DNA from: Collybiopsis luxurians FD-317 M1
Taxonomy: Eukaryota; Basidiomycota; Agaricomycetes; Agaricales; Omphalotaceae
DNA length: 64,000 nt
Reading direction: 5' to 3'
Assembly: GCA_000827265.1 (NCBI GenBank)
Contig: KN834817.1
Location: 149,812-213,811 of the forward strand
Part shown: positions 12,645-24,133 of the stretch, in pieces
How the letters are laid out: each line of letters opens with the position of its first letter
Position numbering within the stretch: position 1 is the stretch's first letter
Made by a program: the position numbers and the translations under genes
The notes under the pieces: generated by a model
What the model was told of the DNA's origin: nothing
The model's database searches: none
What the model saw: only the letters and a program-made list of their open reading frames with translations

Positions 12645-13457
12645 ATAATCATCAAGCTGACTCCTGGTACCCAACTGTCCATTGACTAAGGTGAGTCGGA
12701 CCTGTTCCATCTACTTCATGATAAGTACTGATCACAAATTAAAGATTGAACTTTGTTACCTCCCCTGTCAAATCTTCTCTTACTTCAATAATTTGAGAAC
12801 CACCGGTAGGACTTTGAACCTTGCTCCACCTGTCGATGAAATTAAATCACAATTCTACATGCCAGCCTATGCAATTTACCTTTTCTCTTGTAAAACTGGG
12901 TAGCTTTTACACAGCATGCCCAAAATTCCATCAAGATAGACAGGGGTGAAATTGTGGGATATGTAACGATTGCCCCATCCCATCAGATAGGTGATTACCT
13001 CTGGTGCACTCAGCTCTTGAGCACGACCTAGTGTTGATGCACAATGCATGATCAACTTCTTTGATATATCATGAGAATCAGCGTTGTTTTTTTCTTGACG
13101 CTGATGGATAAGTAATTTGTCTGCCAGAAGAGCACTTCCATTGCTGCACTTGTTCCTGTTTTTTGTAGTATAATCAGAAATGTAGTAAGTCATTGACTGC
13201 ATTTCCTTTCCGTTGGTCACCAACTTTTGGTCATTATTGCAGAGGTTAGTCTCTAGAATAGTTGGATTGTAAGCATTGATATATCCAATCAGACGTTTCA
13301 TGCCCCAAACCCCATTTTCCTGAATGAAATTTTTATTTGATATCAGCCACGGCACTCGTCGTTTACATATGACCCTTCCTTTCCACTGAATCAGGCAGCG
13401 CTTATTGGAACATCCATGAAACTGCAATGTTCGCACTAACAGTAACTGCCGTTCTCA
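12645..13457 (-). pseudogene. Helitron linker between the Rep and helicase domains
   Basis: From 13436 the frame reads KGRVICKRRVPW, GYINAYNPTILETNLCNND and LTYLMGWGNRYISHNF-like text, all typical of the region after the Helitron Rep domain. It ends at a likely donor (gtaaat) near 12882. The following about 230 nt contain only pieces in frame (VREDLTGEV, EVDGTGPTHL), so intron placement and small indels are unresolved. A TGA at 12642-12644 sits in DDY*HRRSS at the junction to the helicase part. Confidence 0.6.
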
Positions 13458-13496
13458 GACTTTTGCTATATACTCTGGGTCATCTGGAGAAATGGG

Positions 13497-14600
13497 TCAG
13501 TTGTAACCTACAGATGCATTGCGTCTGATGGATACCAAATCCTCCAGTGATTTATCAACATCTGCTTGAATGGTAGCTGCAATAAAACTGGAGACTTTTT
13601 CTCTGAATGCAAATGAGCTTAGGGCTTCTTTGATTTCTCTTGCTGAAGGAGAACCTGAAAGCCACATTATCATGTGCAAATGCAATGTACCTCTCCCTTG
13701 TGATTCCACCATGCCAATGTAACCCTGAACCAGTCCCAATATTCCCATGCTTCGCTCTGGATGTCCATGGTGACCTCTTTTGAACCCATAAAGAGTCTCT
13801 AGTGTTGCAGTGATAATTAAATGAAAGAATAATGCTGCAGCAAAGGGATCTGATGCAACATTGATTGAACGTTCAGTAGAAGTTGGGCCAACTTCAGAAG
13901 AAAAATGGTCTAAATCTAGCTCTACACCGGCAAGCACTTGTGCTATTGGATTTTGTGTATCAGATGGATTGATAGTAATCCATACTGACGGTGGATTGAA
14001 AGTGGCAGTCATTGACCATATTTGAGCCCATACACTGCGGCGATTTTCATCTGTTGCTAATACTTGACTCCTGACTGCATTCAGTTGTTTCCGTAATGCT
14101 TGCACAGCTGGGTTGCTAAAAGGTTTCCAGTGATTTTCTTCCTGACTGGCTTGCAAAAGATCTTTTCTGGTTACGCTTCTAATCAGGGCTTCATTTTTCT
14201 TGAAGTCTTGTCGGCTAATTCGAAGAGATGCATTTGCACAGATTTCACACCTTTGTATAACCCCAAATACTTGAAAAATGAACTGTTCATCAAGTCAAAA
14301 GTGGTCATCCGCATACTGCAATGCCCATCGGACATGAGACAAATATGATACAGCAACTTGCCTCTCGGTCTCCAAACCTCCTTCTCCATAAGGAAATAAA
14401 TGAGGAAAACAACCCAGGAGATGATTAGTGTCTTCAGTTGTCCCCCAAGTTGGTTTATTATCAGGGTTTTTCCTGCCATAAGTATTGACAAATCCACCAG
14501 GTTTTATCCATAGATGTTCATTGTTGTTTTTGCCACTGGCATTCAGAAGGGCATTTGCAATAATTTCACTTTGAGGGATTGTTACTCTGTTTACATCAAT
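13497..14600 (-). pseudogene. Helitron Rep (HUH endonuclease) domain
   Basis: Matches Helitron_like_N. In minus-strand order it has HLLGCFPHLFPYGEGG, then YLSHVRWALQYADDHF, a TGA (14295-14297), then FIFQVFGVIQRCEIC, SVWITINPSDTQNPIAQV and the HUH-type motif GTLHLHMIMWLSG. The Rep domain nicks and rejoins single strands during rolling-circle transposition. The TGA at 14295 replaces a basic residue usual after 'HF' in relatives, and the frame continues without shift. Another TGA at 13497 comes directly after NASVGYN, where relatives read R before PISPDDPEY. Confidence 0.8.
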
Positions 14601-16763
14601 CATCCCCAGACTTTGCAAATGATCTGTTTGAGTGTAAGTACTCATGTAATCTGAATGATTCATAGAGCTTACTGTGCTCAACAGTGGCTTCATTACAAGA
14701 AATTTCAGAATTTCCATCTTCAAATTCAAATGAATCTTCTAAACAATTCTGAGTACCAATCAAAGGTAAACACAAAAACCAAAACAAACCTGGAACCATC
14801 TGCGTGTTATCAATTTCACCACCATCAGAGCTTTCACATTCATCACCATCTGCATCAGGGACATATCCATTGTGCTCTTCAATAAGAACAGTTTCATCTG
14901 GTAACCACCTTATATTATTTTGCACCTCCAATGGGACTGCACCTTCAGGAAGTGCTGCCAGATGTTTCTCTGAAATTTTGATCCCTTTATACAAAGGATT
15001 GTTGGCAATGAGCCACTTCAGTGCATTCAACAGTTTCCTATGGTCCACAGAAAGGTATTTTGGAAGATACTTGAGTGGTATTTTCCTTCTTCCAATGAAA
15101 GTAACCCCAATTGTCGCAGATAGAATCTTTGGATTTGGAGGGAGATAACCAGGATCCAGGAAGGCGGCTACTTTTTCAGTGTTTAGAAAATATGATGATA
15201 CATTGCCCCGCAATGCACTGTAGAGCTGGTTCTCATTGCGGGTACCATCCTTTGGGTATAGTTTAACAATATATGCCGTTGCAAGATATCTTGAAATTAG
15301 AATTCTTTCACAGAGAGTCAGGTTTTGCAGTTCAAAAGGCACATCTCCAATCCACATATTATTTGCAAGTGCTATAGCAGGAGTCTTTGGAATTTTATGA
15401 TTGAGACTTGCAAGACATTGTTGGCATCCAAACGGCGGCACTTTTTTGCTGTCTCTCTCCCTATATAGCAGCATATGTAGGGTCAACTCATGGCCAGGAT
15501 GACTTTTCTTTGGAGCTAGCAATTCCGGATGTGGTATGTCCTCTGGTTTGATCTGCTGAGCTTCATGTTCGAAAATTTTTCTTCCACAAATACAACATGT
15601 AACCTGAGAAACCGCTCTTTTGCCAGTCGCAGAAATGAAATTTTTAACCAATTGTTGCCTCTCTTGCTCAGTTGGCACAGTCATGAAAGGTCTATCAACC
15701 ACAGGAACTCTTCTAGGATCCAGCTTTTGAATGGCTCTTTTTATATCAACTATGGGGAGTGTTTTAAACTTTTGCAGAAAGCTATCTGGGTTGTTGTTAC
15801 CATCATTGTTGCAGAAAATGTTGACATCTTCATCTCGCAATGCATCAGTGACATAATCAAAGGAATAGCTGTTGAATCTCATCTCCAAAACCTTCAACAA
15901 TACATCCTTTTCATGATCAAACTGAAGTAGAAGCTTCATTAGCAAGAATGTTTCACTCATGATAATAATCATTTTACCTCATTAAAAGCACAAAAGAACC
16001 TATGAAGTATGTCATTCGGTAATTGAAGTAAGTATCTTGCCAATGTGGAATAGCTCTTGAACTTTTTTTCATCTATGGCTATATCCACTTGCTTTGCAAT
16101 GCTGAACAAGGCATGAGGATTGTAAATGCATATTTTCCATTCTATATCCAGGATTTGTTCTTCTTTTGCACCATGAATCTATGATCTTCAGTTTATGCAG
16201 GAAGAAAAATTGAATCATAAACCTACTTCTTCCATAGAACGAATCATTAAGGCTTGCAATGAAGGTGACAGCTTCTGAAATAACTGGCTAATATTTTCTT
16301 TAAGCTTTACTTCGCACGACTTAAAGGGAATCCCAAATCTCTTGAATGCATTGATGAGGTCATCTTTAGTAAAATGGCCTATTTTACTGGAAATTTGCTC
16401 CAACTACAATCAAGTCAGCAGACTTTCTCTTGAAATATTCAAAGTACTGACTTCTGCTAAACGGTCCAGCACAGCATCTATTCCATTGGGAACAAAATGA
16501 TCAAAGTACGCAATAATGTCTCTTTTGGTTTTAGAATGACGGTATCTTAATTTGTAACCGTGTTCCTGTAAGATGATACACAGAGTTTCTTTTTTGTAAC
16601 GATGCAGTTTTAAATGGAAGGCATTAATTTGGGAGTGTATTTCATCAAAGTTAGGAGAGTTATTCTGTTCAGGAAAGTGTGCAATAGTTGCTGGCCCGCT
16701 ATGATTGGAGAAAAATGATTCTTTGGGTGTAACTTTTGACGTGAAGGAACTGGATGAGGCCAT
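14600..16763 (-). pseudogene. Helitron RepHel N-terminal part: SAP-like repeats and DUF6570-like domain, intron-containing
   Basis: The start is at 16763 (MASSSSFTSKV). Two helix-rich blocks follow: one with YKKETLCIILQEHGYKLR then KTKRDIIAYF, the other with FTKDDLINAFKRFGIPF. They look like degenerate SAP-type DNA-binding modules (inference). Minus-strand introns fit with donor gtcagt near 16434, gtaggt near 16223, gtaaaa near 15977 and gtaagc near 14671, each restoring the frame. The middle (about 15600-15250) holds CCICGRKIFEHEA and then LANNMWIGDVPFELQNLT, typical of the DUF6570 region upstream of Helitron Rep domains. The last intron joins this part to NHLQSLGMIDVNR, which leads into the Rep domain. 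Confidence 0.7.
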
Positions 16764-17129
16764 TGGTACCCTCAATTACATGCATGAAATGCAATAAAAA
16801 TAATAAAGTTTGAAGTGGCATTGCTGCTATTGCTGTTATTTTATACTGGGAGTAAAACAATTGCCTGTAAGCAAGATAATACAAAACATCAAACTACAAT
16901 GAAGTGAATAACTATGAGAAATTTAAATTGCATACCATTGCAATGAAACAGAATATAATCCAATCATTATCATCATAACATATTGCAAATAACATAGCGC
17001 AAATTTGCAAACTTGTAACCAAATGTGCACTGATGCGAGGAACTTAAATCCAATACATTACATTACATCGAATTGACACATTTGGGAGCCTGAGGTATTG
17101 CATTCTTTATCATTGTAAACCATAAATCA
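16764..17129. other. Divergent intergenic region between the Helitron and its neighbour
   Basis: AT-rich, with no gene. It carries the 5' flanks of both divergent transcripts. If the neighbour is Helitron cargo, the Helitron 5' end lies beyond 18746 rather than here; I could not find a clear terminus. Confidence 0.35.
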
Positions 17130-17136
17130 TATAAAA
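17130..17136 (+). promoter_or_regulatory. TATA box-like element
   Basis: TATAAAA lies about 80 nt upstream of the ATG at 17216. The spacing and orientation fit a core promoter for the downstream hypothetical gene. Confidence 0.45.
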
Positions 17137-17215
17137 GCATGCATCGAAATCCTCATCTCTAACACAAGAATCACACATATTTTTTTTTCAAACACCACAC
17201 TGCATATCCACTACT

Positions 17216-18746
17216 ATGATATCTACACCTACTTCCTCAGAATTGTATTACCTCGGCAATACCCATCCTGTTCCCCCAGGTTGCGGATGGTATGAGCTTG
17301 ATAGGGTTAAGACCTACTGCTCACCTCCCTCTGGTGGTGAGCCGCTGCCCACTGCCATGCCTTTCACAATCATAGGTTGAGTAAGCACAAACTTAAACAA
17401 CACAGGGGTTTTTGGAGCATGGACACCTCATGGGCAGTTCAGCCCCCATTGAGCTCGGCGCACATTTCATCTTGGACCCCCATTGGCTGGAAAAGTGCGG
17501 GACCATTGGCCGATTGCTATGAAAAATTTAAAAGATATTCAGGTGCAAGTCAGCGAATGAAACAAAAGGTTTCAATATTTATTTGTGAATGAAAGTGCAG
17601 CCGGAATGGAATCAATTGTTTGAATGGGAGCAAGCGTTTTTAGGGTTTGCTTTCTGTAAACTTTGCTTTGCTGTTTGACTGAGACATCTCACTTAGGAGC
17701 TAATTGATGATGAAGAACCAGACCGTAAGTTTTGAATGTTACAACAGCAGAGGCCATTTGATACTTACTGGTGTTTTGCAGAAGATCTTGCTGAATATAT
17801 TCCACAATTGCAGAGAAACAATGTAGATTGGATTGATATAGGACAAACAAGGGCTTTGGCATTACTGCCAGTTTATGATGAAAACAATGACATTGTGCCA
17901 CTACGCCGGGTGAAGAATGCAATATCTGGATCGTTAGTGAAAGTAACATTCACCATTTGTTGCTGGTGCTACAACCCAACAGATCCATTTTCATTTGCAG
18001 CAGATATAGTCAAAATCAACATAATGGAATGCCATAGTTGATCTAGAACAATTTCGATATCAAATCTAGCGTGCTGGAATAATCAAGCCTTATGTAAGCT
18101 TCATTCTTTTTTGTGAATATATTATGCTGACAATCCAACCTTGCGCCTCATTCTACTGTGCTCTATTCCTTTTGCAATACTAGCACAAACCAATCTTTCC
18201 ACAGAACCTCCACTATCTCAACAAAGTTCCGATTCACCACTTGATAGTCATGGAAACCAAAACGCTTCTGTTGAAGAACATACTGCAGAAAGGGAGCCCT
18301 CTACCGCTGTCAATGTAGATGATCTCAACACTGTCACAAATGCAACCCAACAAACAACCGAGAAATGCCATGATGGAGTTGTGAACAAATCTGTCACAAA
18401 CAGAATCGAAGAAGCAACTGAACAGAACCGCAATGGACAAACTATTGTTGAAAATTCCAACCAAGCAACTGTGACTCCACGTAACAATACCAATGTGGTC
18501 CAAATGGAGCTGGACCTAGAAGAGGAAGTTTGCACACCAGATTCATCTTTGGAGCATGGAGACAGCTCAAAAAAAAAATCTGGAGTTCAAAAAGCATATC
18601 AACTTCGAGGTAAGTAGTTGCAGTGGAATGTATTTACTGTGCTTGAAACTTACAACTATGCTATAGGCAAACAACCATGTAATGGAAATATTTCTGATCC
18701 CGAAACTGTTGGGAACAAAAAAGGGAAAACAGCAGGAGTTACCTGA
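17216..18746 (+). pseudogene. Hypothetical agaricomycete protein next to the Helitron, one premature TGA
   Basis: Exon 1 is 17216-17375 (SSELYYLGNTHPVPPGCGWY). Exon 2 is 17406-17548 and reads GVFGAWTPHGQFSPH, then TGA (17450-17452), then ARRTFHLGPPLAGKVRDHW; CGA would restore Arg. Later exons include PEWNQLFEWEQAF, EYIPQLQRNNVDWIDIGQTR (17780-17930) and a polar Ser/Thr/Asn-rich tail to the stop at 18744-18746 via an intron at about 18612-18665. Some middle junctions are not resolved. The family is unknown to me. The gene is divergent from the Helitron gene with about 450 bp between the ATGs, so it may be cargo or a second Helitron-encoded protein. Confidence 0.5.
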
Positions 18747-18879
18747 AGCATGGTGAATTATACTGCACTGAACATTCACATGCTTGTCTTATTGTGTACC
18801 ATGCATTTTATTGCTTTCACATAGCCACAAGTAAACTACTAAACATGTATTAGATTCTAAGTCAATAAACTACAAGATT

Positions 18880-19290
18880 CACTGAGGGTCACTGTAAGAC
18901 TTGAAAAAAGTTGCCTCACAATGTCGCAACTTCCTCGGATATGTTCGGACCATGCACCGAGCAGGTATCATCCCATCATTTCTGCTGCCTGCCACTCGCT
19001 GATTGCAGCTCACCCTCCCTGCCCACTGTCCCGCCCCTGATATCATATTTCCCAGACTTGTACCCTCCATATATATTGAGAACTATGTAATGGACTATAT
19101 GCATGGCAAAGACCAGCCCGACATATTCATTTCAACTGTCATTTGTATAATAACAAAACTGTCAGCAATTATTGGATATATATCCGGGGTCAATGTAGTA
19201 ATGTACCAGAAGGCGGGACAGTGGGCGGGAGGCGGGAACGGTGAGTGGGAGGCAGGGAGTGGAGCGGGAAGGGGATCACTGCAAAATTAG
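18880..19290. mobile_element. MITE-like element with GC-rich inverted arms, copy 1
   Basis: The left arm (about 18971-19035) and right arm (about 19203-19275) are inverted copies of a GC-rich segment: CTCACC..CCCTGCCCACTGTCCCGCC on the left, its complement GGCGGGACAGTGGGCGGGAGG on the right. The AT-rich centre contains AGCCCGACATATT, which is shared with copy 2 at 23785-24133. No coding capacity. Confidence 0.6.
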
Positions 19291-19431
19291 CTGCCGCCGG
19301 GTAGGATTTCGGATTACCTGTTCCGCTAATTGCGTCATACCTACCCAAATTTATGGCTCCAAACTGCTGGCACTACAATTACGCAATTGAGGACATTTAT
19401 TCGGGTAACGCATTTTGATACATCTTGTCCA

Positions 19432-19457
19432 TACTCCACGGTGTACTCCACGGCGTA
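19432..19457 (-). repeat. GTGGGGTAC-type tandem motif, copy 2, reverse orientation and diverged
   Basis: Reads TACTCCACGGTGTACTCCAC followed by GGCGTA, i.e. the reverse complement of two diverged units of the motif seen at 5318-5340. It lies about 150 bp beyond the MITE-like element. Confidence 0.5.
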
Positions 19458-19907
19458 TTTCTCAGTCCTGTTATGAAAACCCACACAACTGGGTTTAAAA
19501 CACTTTCTGATCGAACAAGCAACAATAGTGTATGTATCGTAAAAATCCAAAACCAGTTTCATCGCACTCCAAAAACAGGGTGAAAATGAGAATAGGTTTA
19601 TTTGATTGAATGGGATTTCCGTTGTGAGTTGAATTGAACAACTCGTTAGTTTAAACACGATTCATCATACCATCGCACTTCGGTTGTGTAAAGTCAAGAT
19701 GTGCAAACCAAACCTGCCTGATAAGTTACTGGTTTCATTTCCCTCATTGCAATCCCATTGATCAGAACCAAATGCAGTATTATTGTTTCAGAGACAGTAA
19801 GATACATAAGCTCCCAAAGTGTTTTTCTCCGTTCAACATCAATTCTCTGTTTTTCTTTGAAACCCCAATTTTGCTTTGCTTTTACACCTCTTTACAGTTC
19901 AGAAAAT

Positions 19908-20650
19908 ATGACGCTGGTGTTCACAGTAACCTCTTCAGAAGGAGAAGATTTTACTGTGGAAAAGGACGTCGCATTTTGTAGCCTTCTACTGAGAAATATT
20001 CTAGAAGGTGATGCACATGAGAATCCACGCTTGCAAGAATCTGACTTATTTACAATGGTAGATATTGGCCCCTCATCGGACCCTATTCCACTGCCTAACG
20101 TCTCGACAGCTGCTTTGAAGAAAGTGAATAACTCCGTACTATGTGCTTCGTCTTTTAACAAGTTGCCCAGGTGTTGGAATACTGTACAATTCACTGTGGT
20201 GAAGAGCCTCCGGACCCAGATGAAGATGATACTCGCAAAAGAGAGATCACTTTCAATGACTGGGAATGCCAATTTATTGCAGTCGACCAAGAGTTCCTGT
20301 TCGAAATCATACTTGCAGCTAATTACCTTGATATTAAGGGCCTTATGTATGTTTAAAATGCTTTACTATTTGTGCCCTCTTTACAATCTCTTGCAGAGAT
20401 CTCGGATGCAAACAACTTGCTCTCATGATTCAAGGGAAGTCTACTGAGGAAATCTGATCTCTATTCAATATTATCAACGATCTATCCCCAGAAGAAGAGG
20501 TACATAGGTGTCCTCATTGCTGTAAGGCTCATTTTTCAACCATTATTGTAGGAACAAATACGAAAGGAGAATGTCAGTTATTTTAATCTTACAAACATCA
20601 AACTACTTTAGAACTGACTTGGTTAACAGGCATGGGCCAAGGAAAGGTGA
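19908..20650 (+). pseudogene. SKP1-like SCF ubiquitin-ligase adaptor, five exons, one in-frame TGA
   Basis: Exons 19908-20123, 20171-20346, 20397-20499, 20552-20572 and 20630-20650 give 179 codons with all phases consistent. The order is that of SKP1: an N-terminal BTB/POZ-like fold (TVEKDVAF, IPLPNVSTAALKKVLEYC), an acidic linker (PPDPDEDDTR), VDQEFLFEIILAANYLDIKG, then the F-box-binding C-terminus GKSTEEI*SLFNIINDLSPE and the end KENAWAKE. Codon 151 (20455-20457) is TGA where SKP1 proteins have Arg in EEIRxLFN; CGA to TGA explains it. Because the F-box-binding end follows this stop, a truncated product would probably be defective. A canonical SKP1 gene presumably exists elsewhere, so this is an extra, diverged copy in accessory DNA. 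Confidence 0.85.
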
Positions 20651-21490
20651 TTCCTTGTCCAAAAGGGGATGAGACTGCCATTCAGATAGCCACCGGAAAC
20701 CTGTCATCCCAAGAAACTCGATGTAAATTTTGTTTACTGTACAGTTAGTGATTGAAGACAATATGCTAGGCAGTGAGAAGGCATGAATGAGTACATGATG
20801 CAACGTATTGTTGAGAATGTGGTCATTTAAAGGCATGAATTGTGAAATACAGTATCTCCTGATGCCACCTACTTTTCATCTTCGCTCAGTCAAAACCCAT
20901 CCAAACGAAGTGCATGGAGTTATCGAAAAGAAAGAAAGTCGCTTTGCTCAATTTAAAGATTGCTCCAAAGATAGAACCGTCAATCCCAATCCTATTGATT
21001 TTTATGGCCACCACAATGTCGATGAACACAGAACCTTCCATGCTGCAAGTGGAGCGCTAGCTGCAGTATCCCTTCACTAATTTGATTTTGATGCAGCTAA
21101 TACATACCCATACCAGAAAAGCAGAATGACGCATTGAATGTAACACAAATTAACCTTTGCCTTCATTTGCTTGAAGGCTTTTCGGCCACAAAAATGGTAA
21201 TACATAGGTTTCCAAAGTGCATAGAAAACACAATCGACACATGTAACATGGATAACACTGTGGGAAACATGTTCAGGAATGAAGGGTTTACACACTTGTT
21301 AGTCCCGGAATGGCGCATCGAATCTCCGCGCCATCAGTTATAACTGATGCGATTACCTTTTAAGTTTCAGAGTATTCGCTTCGAACATTGAGGCTTAAAG
21401 ACAGCACATGCATTCTTTCTGGACCCACTATAATATTTTCATTACTTATCTACTGCTCCTGCACCTGCATCACAAACCACCCCTTCGTTA
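20651..21490. other. Intergenic with an 18-bp perfect palindrome
   Basis: No supported gene. Short open frames exist on both strands but carry no family signal. A perfect palindrome CATCAGTTATAACTGATG lies at 21332-21349 within a CpG-containing patch. Confidence 0.4.
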
Positions 21491-23555
21491 TGAAAACAGA
21501 AAACGGTAACCCCTTTCCCAATGCTGAATCGCAAGAAGAAAGCCTTCCACATTGTACTACAAGTCTGTCACAATTCCCGGCACTTCAAACTGCCACTGTC
21601 CCTGCACAACATACATACAATCAGACCAATGGTTATTTGAACTTATTTTACCCACAGAATTCGGCCCTTCAATTTTCTCCATCTGCCACATCATTAGTTC
21701 CTGCTTTTCCATTGCAAGAACAGAAGGAACTCTTCCAGACCTTCTATCACAAGAACGGGTTTCAAGAGGAGCGCCTGCAAATGAATAAGGAACATCCTGC
21801 AGTAGTAACCTTTAGAACTTGATCGATAACGACGCTGATCTTCATATTAGCCTTGCCGCCAGTGTACAAATAGAAATTGCCAATGCAAGATTGTAGGGTC
21901 TAAAAGAACATGCCGGAACTGCAAACCCAACAACCACTGCAGTCGCATCAATTTCATTCGCAAATTGCTCATTCAAAAATGGATGAACCTAAATGACAAA
22001 CAGTACAGCATCCTCCTAAAATGCATGGTCAAAAACAAATGCGCCAAGTCCCATGAAATGGATCTGCCAGTGGTGAGTACTCTCCAAGAATACACTTGGG
22101 ATTGCGTTGAGCTCAGCTGCGTCTGTAGCCACCTTTGTCATCACTGTGGGTTCAAAATCCATCACCACATATGGACTACACCGTTCCGGACATCCCCTTG
22201 GTCCGTAATTTTGAAACAATCCCTTGTACTTCTGCTGACATTCCTTTATCCATTGCAAGCTGGCAACCCATGGTAGTGAAGAAACTTACCCTCGTTGGGT
22301 GTCTCCTGCATTACCTGTGGCCCCACGCATTAACACTGACATGGTGAGTGTGTTGAACAGCTGTTTTTTGTGCGACATTGTTTTCAGCCTTGTGTAGGCT
22401 CTTCCTTATGGTCTCGCCAGAGCATCTGGAGACGTCAATTCACCTCAAGCCCCACAGGTTGAAAAACCACCAGAGCAAGGGCTCAATTTGACATCAGTAT
22501 TTATCATCAAATTTTGTTGCCAGTTTGCATTAACAGGTTCCTCTAGTTTCAGGATTATCATGAGAGGCTTTTGAGCAGTCAAAAAGACAACAATGTGAAA
22601 CTCGACACAATGTCCACTGATATTGTTCCTTCAGACAGTGAACTTAAACTTGGAAATGTAAGTCAAACCCTCCTATGCAATCGTTAATCTCTCCACATTC
22701 CTACTCTTCACCAGCAAGTTCCTCAAATTAGCATAAACCAATTGTCTGAAAAGCACGCAGCTGCATCTCAAAAACAAACGTTCTCTTGTACATACGCATC
22801 AGGAATCAATTTTCTGAACTTTGTATGCATTCCCCTTACATTTCTTGAATCTTTTGACCAGGATGGCAGGAACCATCATCAAAAAGAGAGCGCATTTACG
22901 AAGCCCAAACTTCACCTCTCACTACTATGGCCATGCCCATCCAAGATATGAATGATGTGCAGTCTGTAGGTACCTTCCCTGTCATGCATAACGCTGTTTC
23001 TGACCGCAATAAAAGTACTCAATGAAAGATAAGACTGTTCCAGAATGGAATGGGAATCAGATGCTCAGAAATTCTGCTTTATGCGCGATGCCAATGGATC
23101 TTGGGGAAAATTTTGGAATAGGTGAGAATATCCAATTATTGTTATGAAATTTCAGTGTCTATCCATTTAATATGTTGTAACAAATCCGTCCTTGACCATG
23201 AATGTTCCCAACTTTAACCAATCCAGCATTTCCACCCATGATGGCACGGTTGGGCCTATTCTTGCCACATTTGAAGGTACATATACTTCACCCCATATAC
23301 CACTTCCTATTAACAGTCACAACCTCTCCAACCTTTATAGAAACCTGTGGTGGTGACATGTTAAAAGATTCTAGCCGGGATCTCCAAAATCAGGCAGAAC
23401 AAATTCCGCAAAACTATGATGACTTTTCTTCACTCATGTGCGAGGCCGAACCAAACCCACCTCCTCAAACAGGTACAGAATATGATTTGGAAGTGTGGGT
23501 GAAGTATTTTGGTGATTCTAAGAATGAAAACGACATTACTTCTGGAGGAAACTAG
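21491..23555 (+). CDS. Hypothetical multi-exon protein with a Cys-rich zinc-binding-like block
   Basis: The first exon at 21491 encodes a Pro/Gln/Ser-rich segment (PALQTATVPAQHTYNQTNGY). At about 21851-21955 a Cys-rich block reads CRQCTNRNCQCK, about seven residues, then CRNCKPNNHCSR. This C-x2-C...C-x2-C spacing resembles the zinc-binding block of many agaricomycete hypothetical proteins. Later probable exons encode acidic or polar stretches. The last one reads SLMCEAEPNPPPQTG and LEVWVKYFGDSKNE before the stop at 23553-23555. Exon borders between 21822 and 23340 are unresolved and may include frameshifts. A DNA-binding or regulatory role would be inference only. Confidence 0.4.
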
Positions 23556-23720
23556 TGATAAAGCATACTGCTCAGCATTACTCTACCGCACTTTGTGTAA
23601 TCTTTGGTCCTCCCTGTATAAATATATGTTTCATATTATTCATGTCACATTAAAGGAATGTTTAGATATCCCTGAAAAACTCGGCCCTTGCAACGAAGAG
23701 TCTGTGTGTGGACGGTTACG

Positions 23721-23743
23721 CGTGGGGTACACGTGGAGTACGC
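23721..23743 (+). repeat. GTGGGGTAC-type tandem motif, copy 3
   Basis: CGTGGGGTACACGTGGAGTA followed by CGC. It lies just to the left of MITE copy 2, while copy 4 of the motif lies at its right end, both in the same orientation. Confidence 0.55.
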
Positions 23744-23784
23744 ATGGAAATGTATGAGCGCGTACTTGTAACATTGCAGAGTTC

Positions 23785-24133
23785 CGACATGTTCGGACTG
23801 TGATCCAATGCAATTTCATCACCATCATTCCTGCCGCCGCCTCAGTGATCCCTACAACACCCGTGGCCTCCCGCTCACCGTTCCCACCTCCCGCCCATTG
23901 TCCGGCCTCTGATATATCATAGTAATAGATATACTCTTAATTTACAAATTTAATTTAGCCCGACATATTAAATATACTATGCTTTATCTACATGATGCAT
24001 GGCATATTGTGTCAACTATATAATAGCTAAACCAAACAATATCCCAAACATTGTACAGCTGTCGCATTGGGGGGAGGGGGAGGAGAGGTTAGGGAAGCTG
24101 GGTACGCATGAGTGGGTACGCGTGGGGTACACC
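23785..24133. mobile_element. MITE-like element, copy 2
   Basis: Shares with 18880-19290 the left-arm features GACATGTTCGGAC, CATCATTCCTGC and CCCGCTCACCGTTCCCACCT, then a GATATATCATA-type core and AGCCCGACATATT. The right arm is G-rich (about 24066-24100) but more degraded. It ends in the GTGGGGTAC motif at 24100-24133. Non-coding and non-autonomous. Confidence 0.55.

Larger units (their letters stand above)
10191..16763 (-). mobile_element. Helitron rolling-circle transposon, RepHel gene with introns, decayed
   Basis: The minus strand encodes the agaricomycete Helitron order: N-terminal helix-rich region, a DUF6570-like Cys-containing region, Helitron_like_N Rep domain with an HUH motif (HLHM), then a PIF1-type helicase to 10191. 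It starts at an ATG at 16763. Several introns can be placed because the frame resumes exactly. The frame is interrupted by six TGA codons at 14295, 13497, 13455, 12642, 11094 and 10488, at least five of them where CGA (Arg) is expected. A less readable stretch at 12650-12870 separates the Rep and helicase parts. The element is thus inactive unless the stops are suppressed. Terminal TC and CTRR ends were not pinned down, so the true borders are unknown. Confidence 0.85.

Noticed and set aside
10488..14297. TGA recoding or read-through as Arg in this genome
   Set aside because: Other genes here end normally at TGA (for example the Zn2Cys6 gene and the coding end at 52902), and all affected sites reduce to simple CGA-to-TGA mutation in mobile or duplicated DNA.
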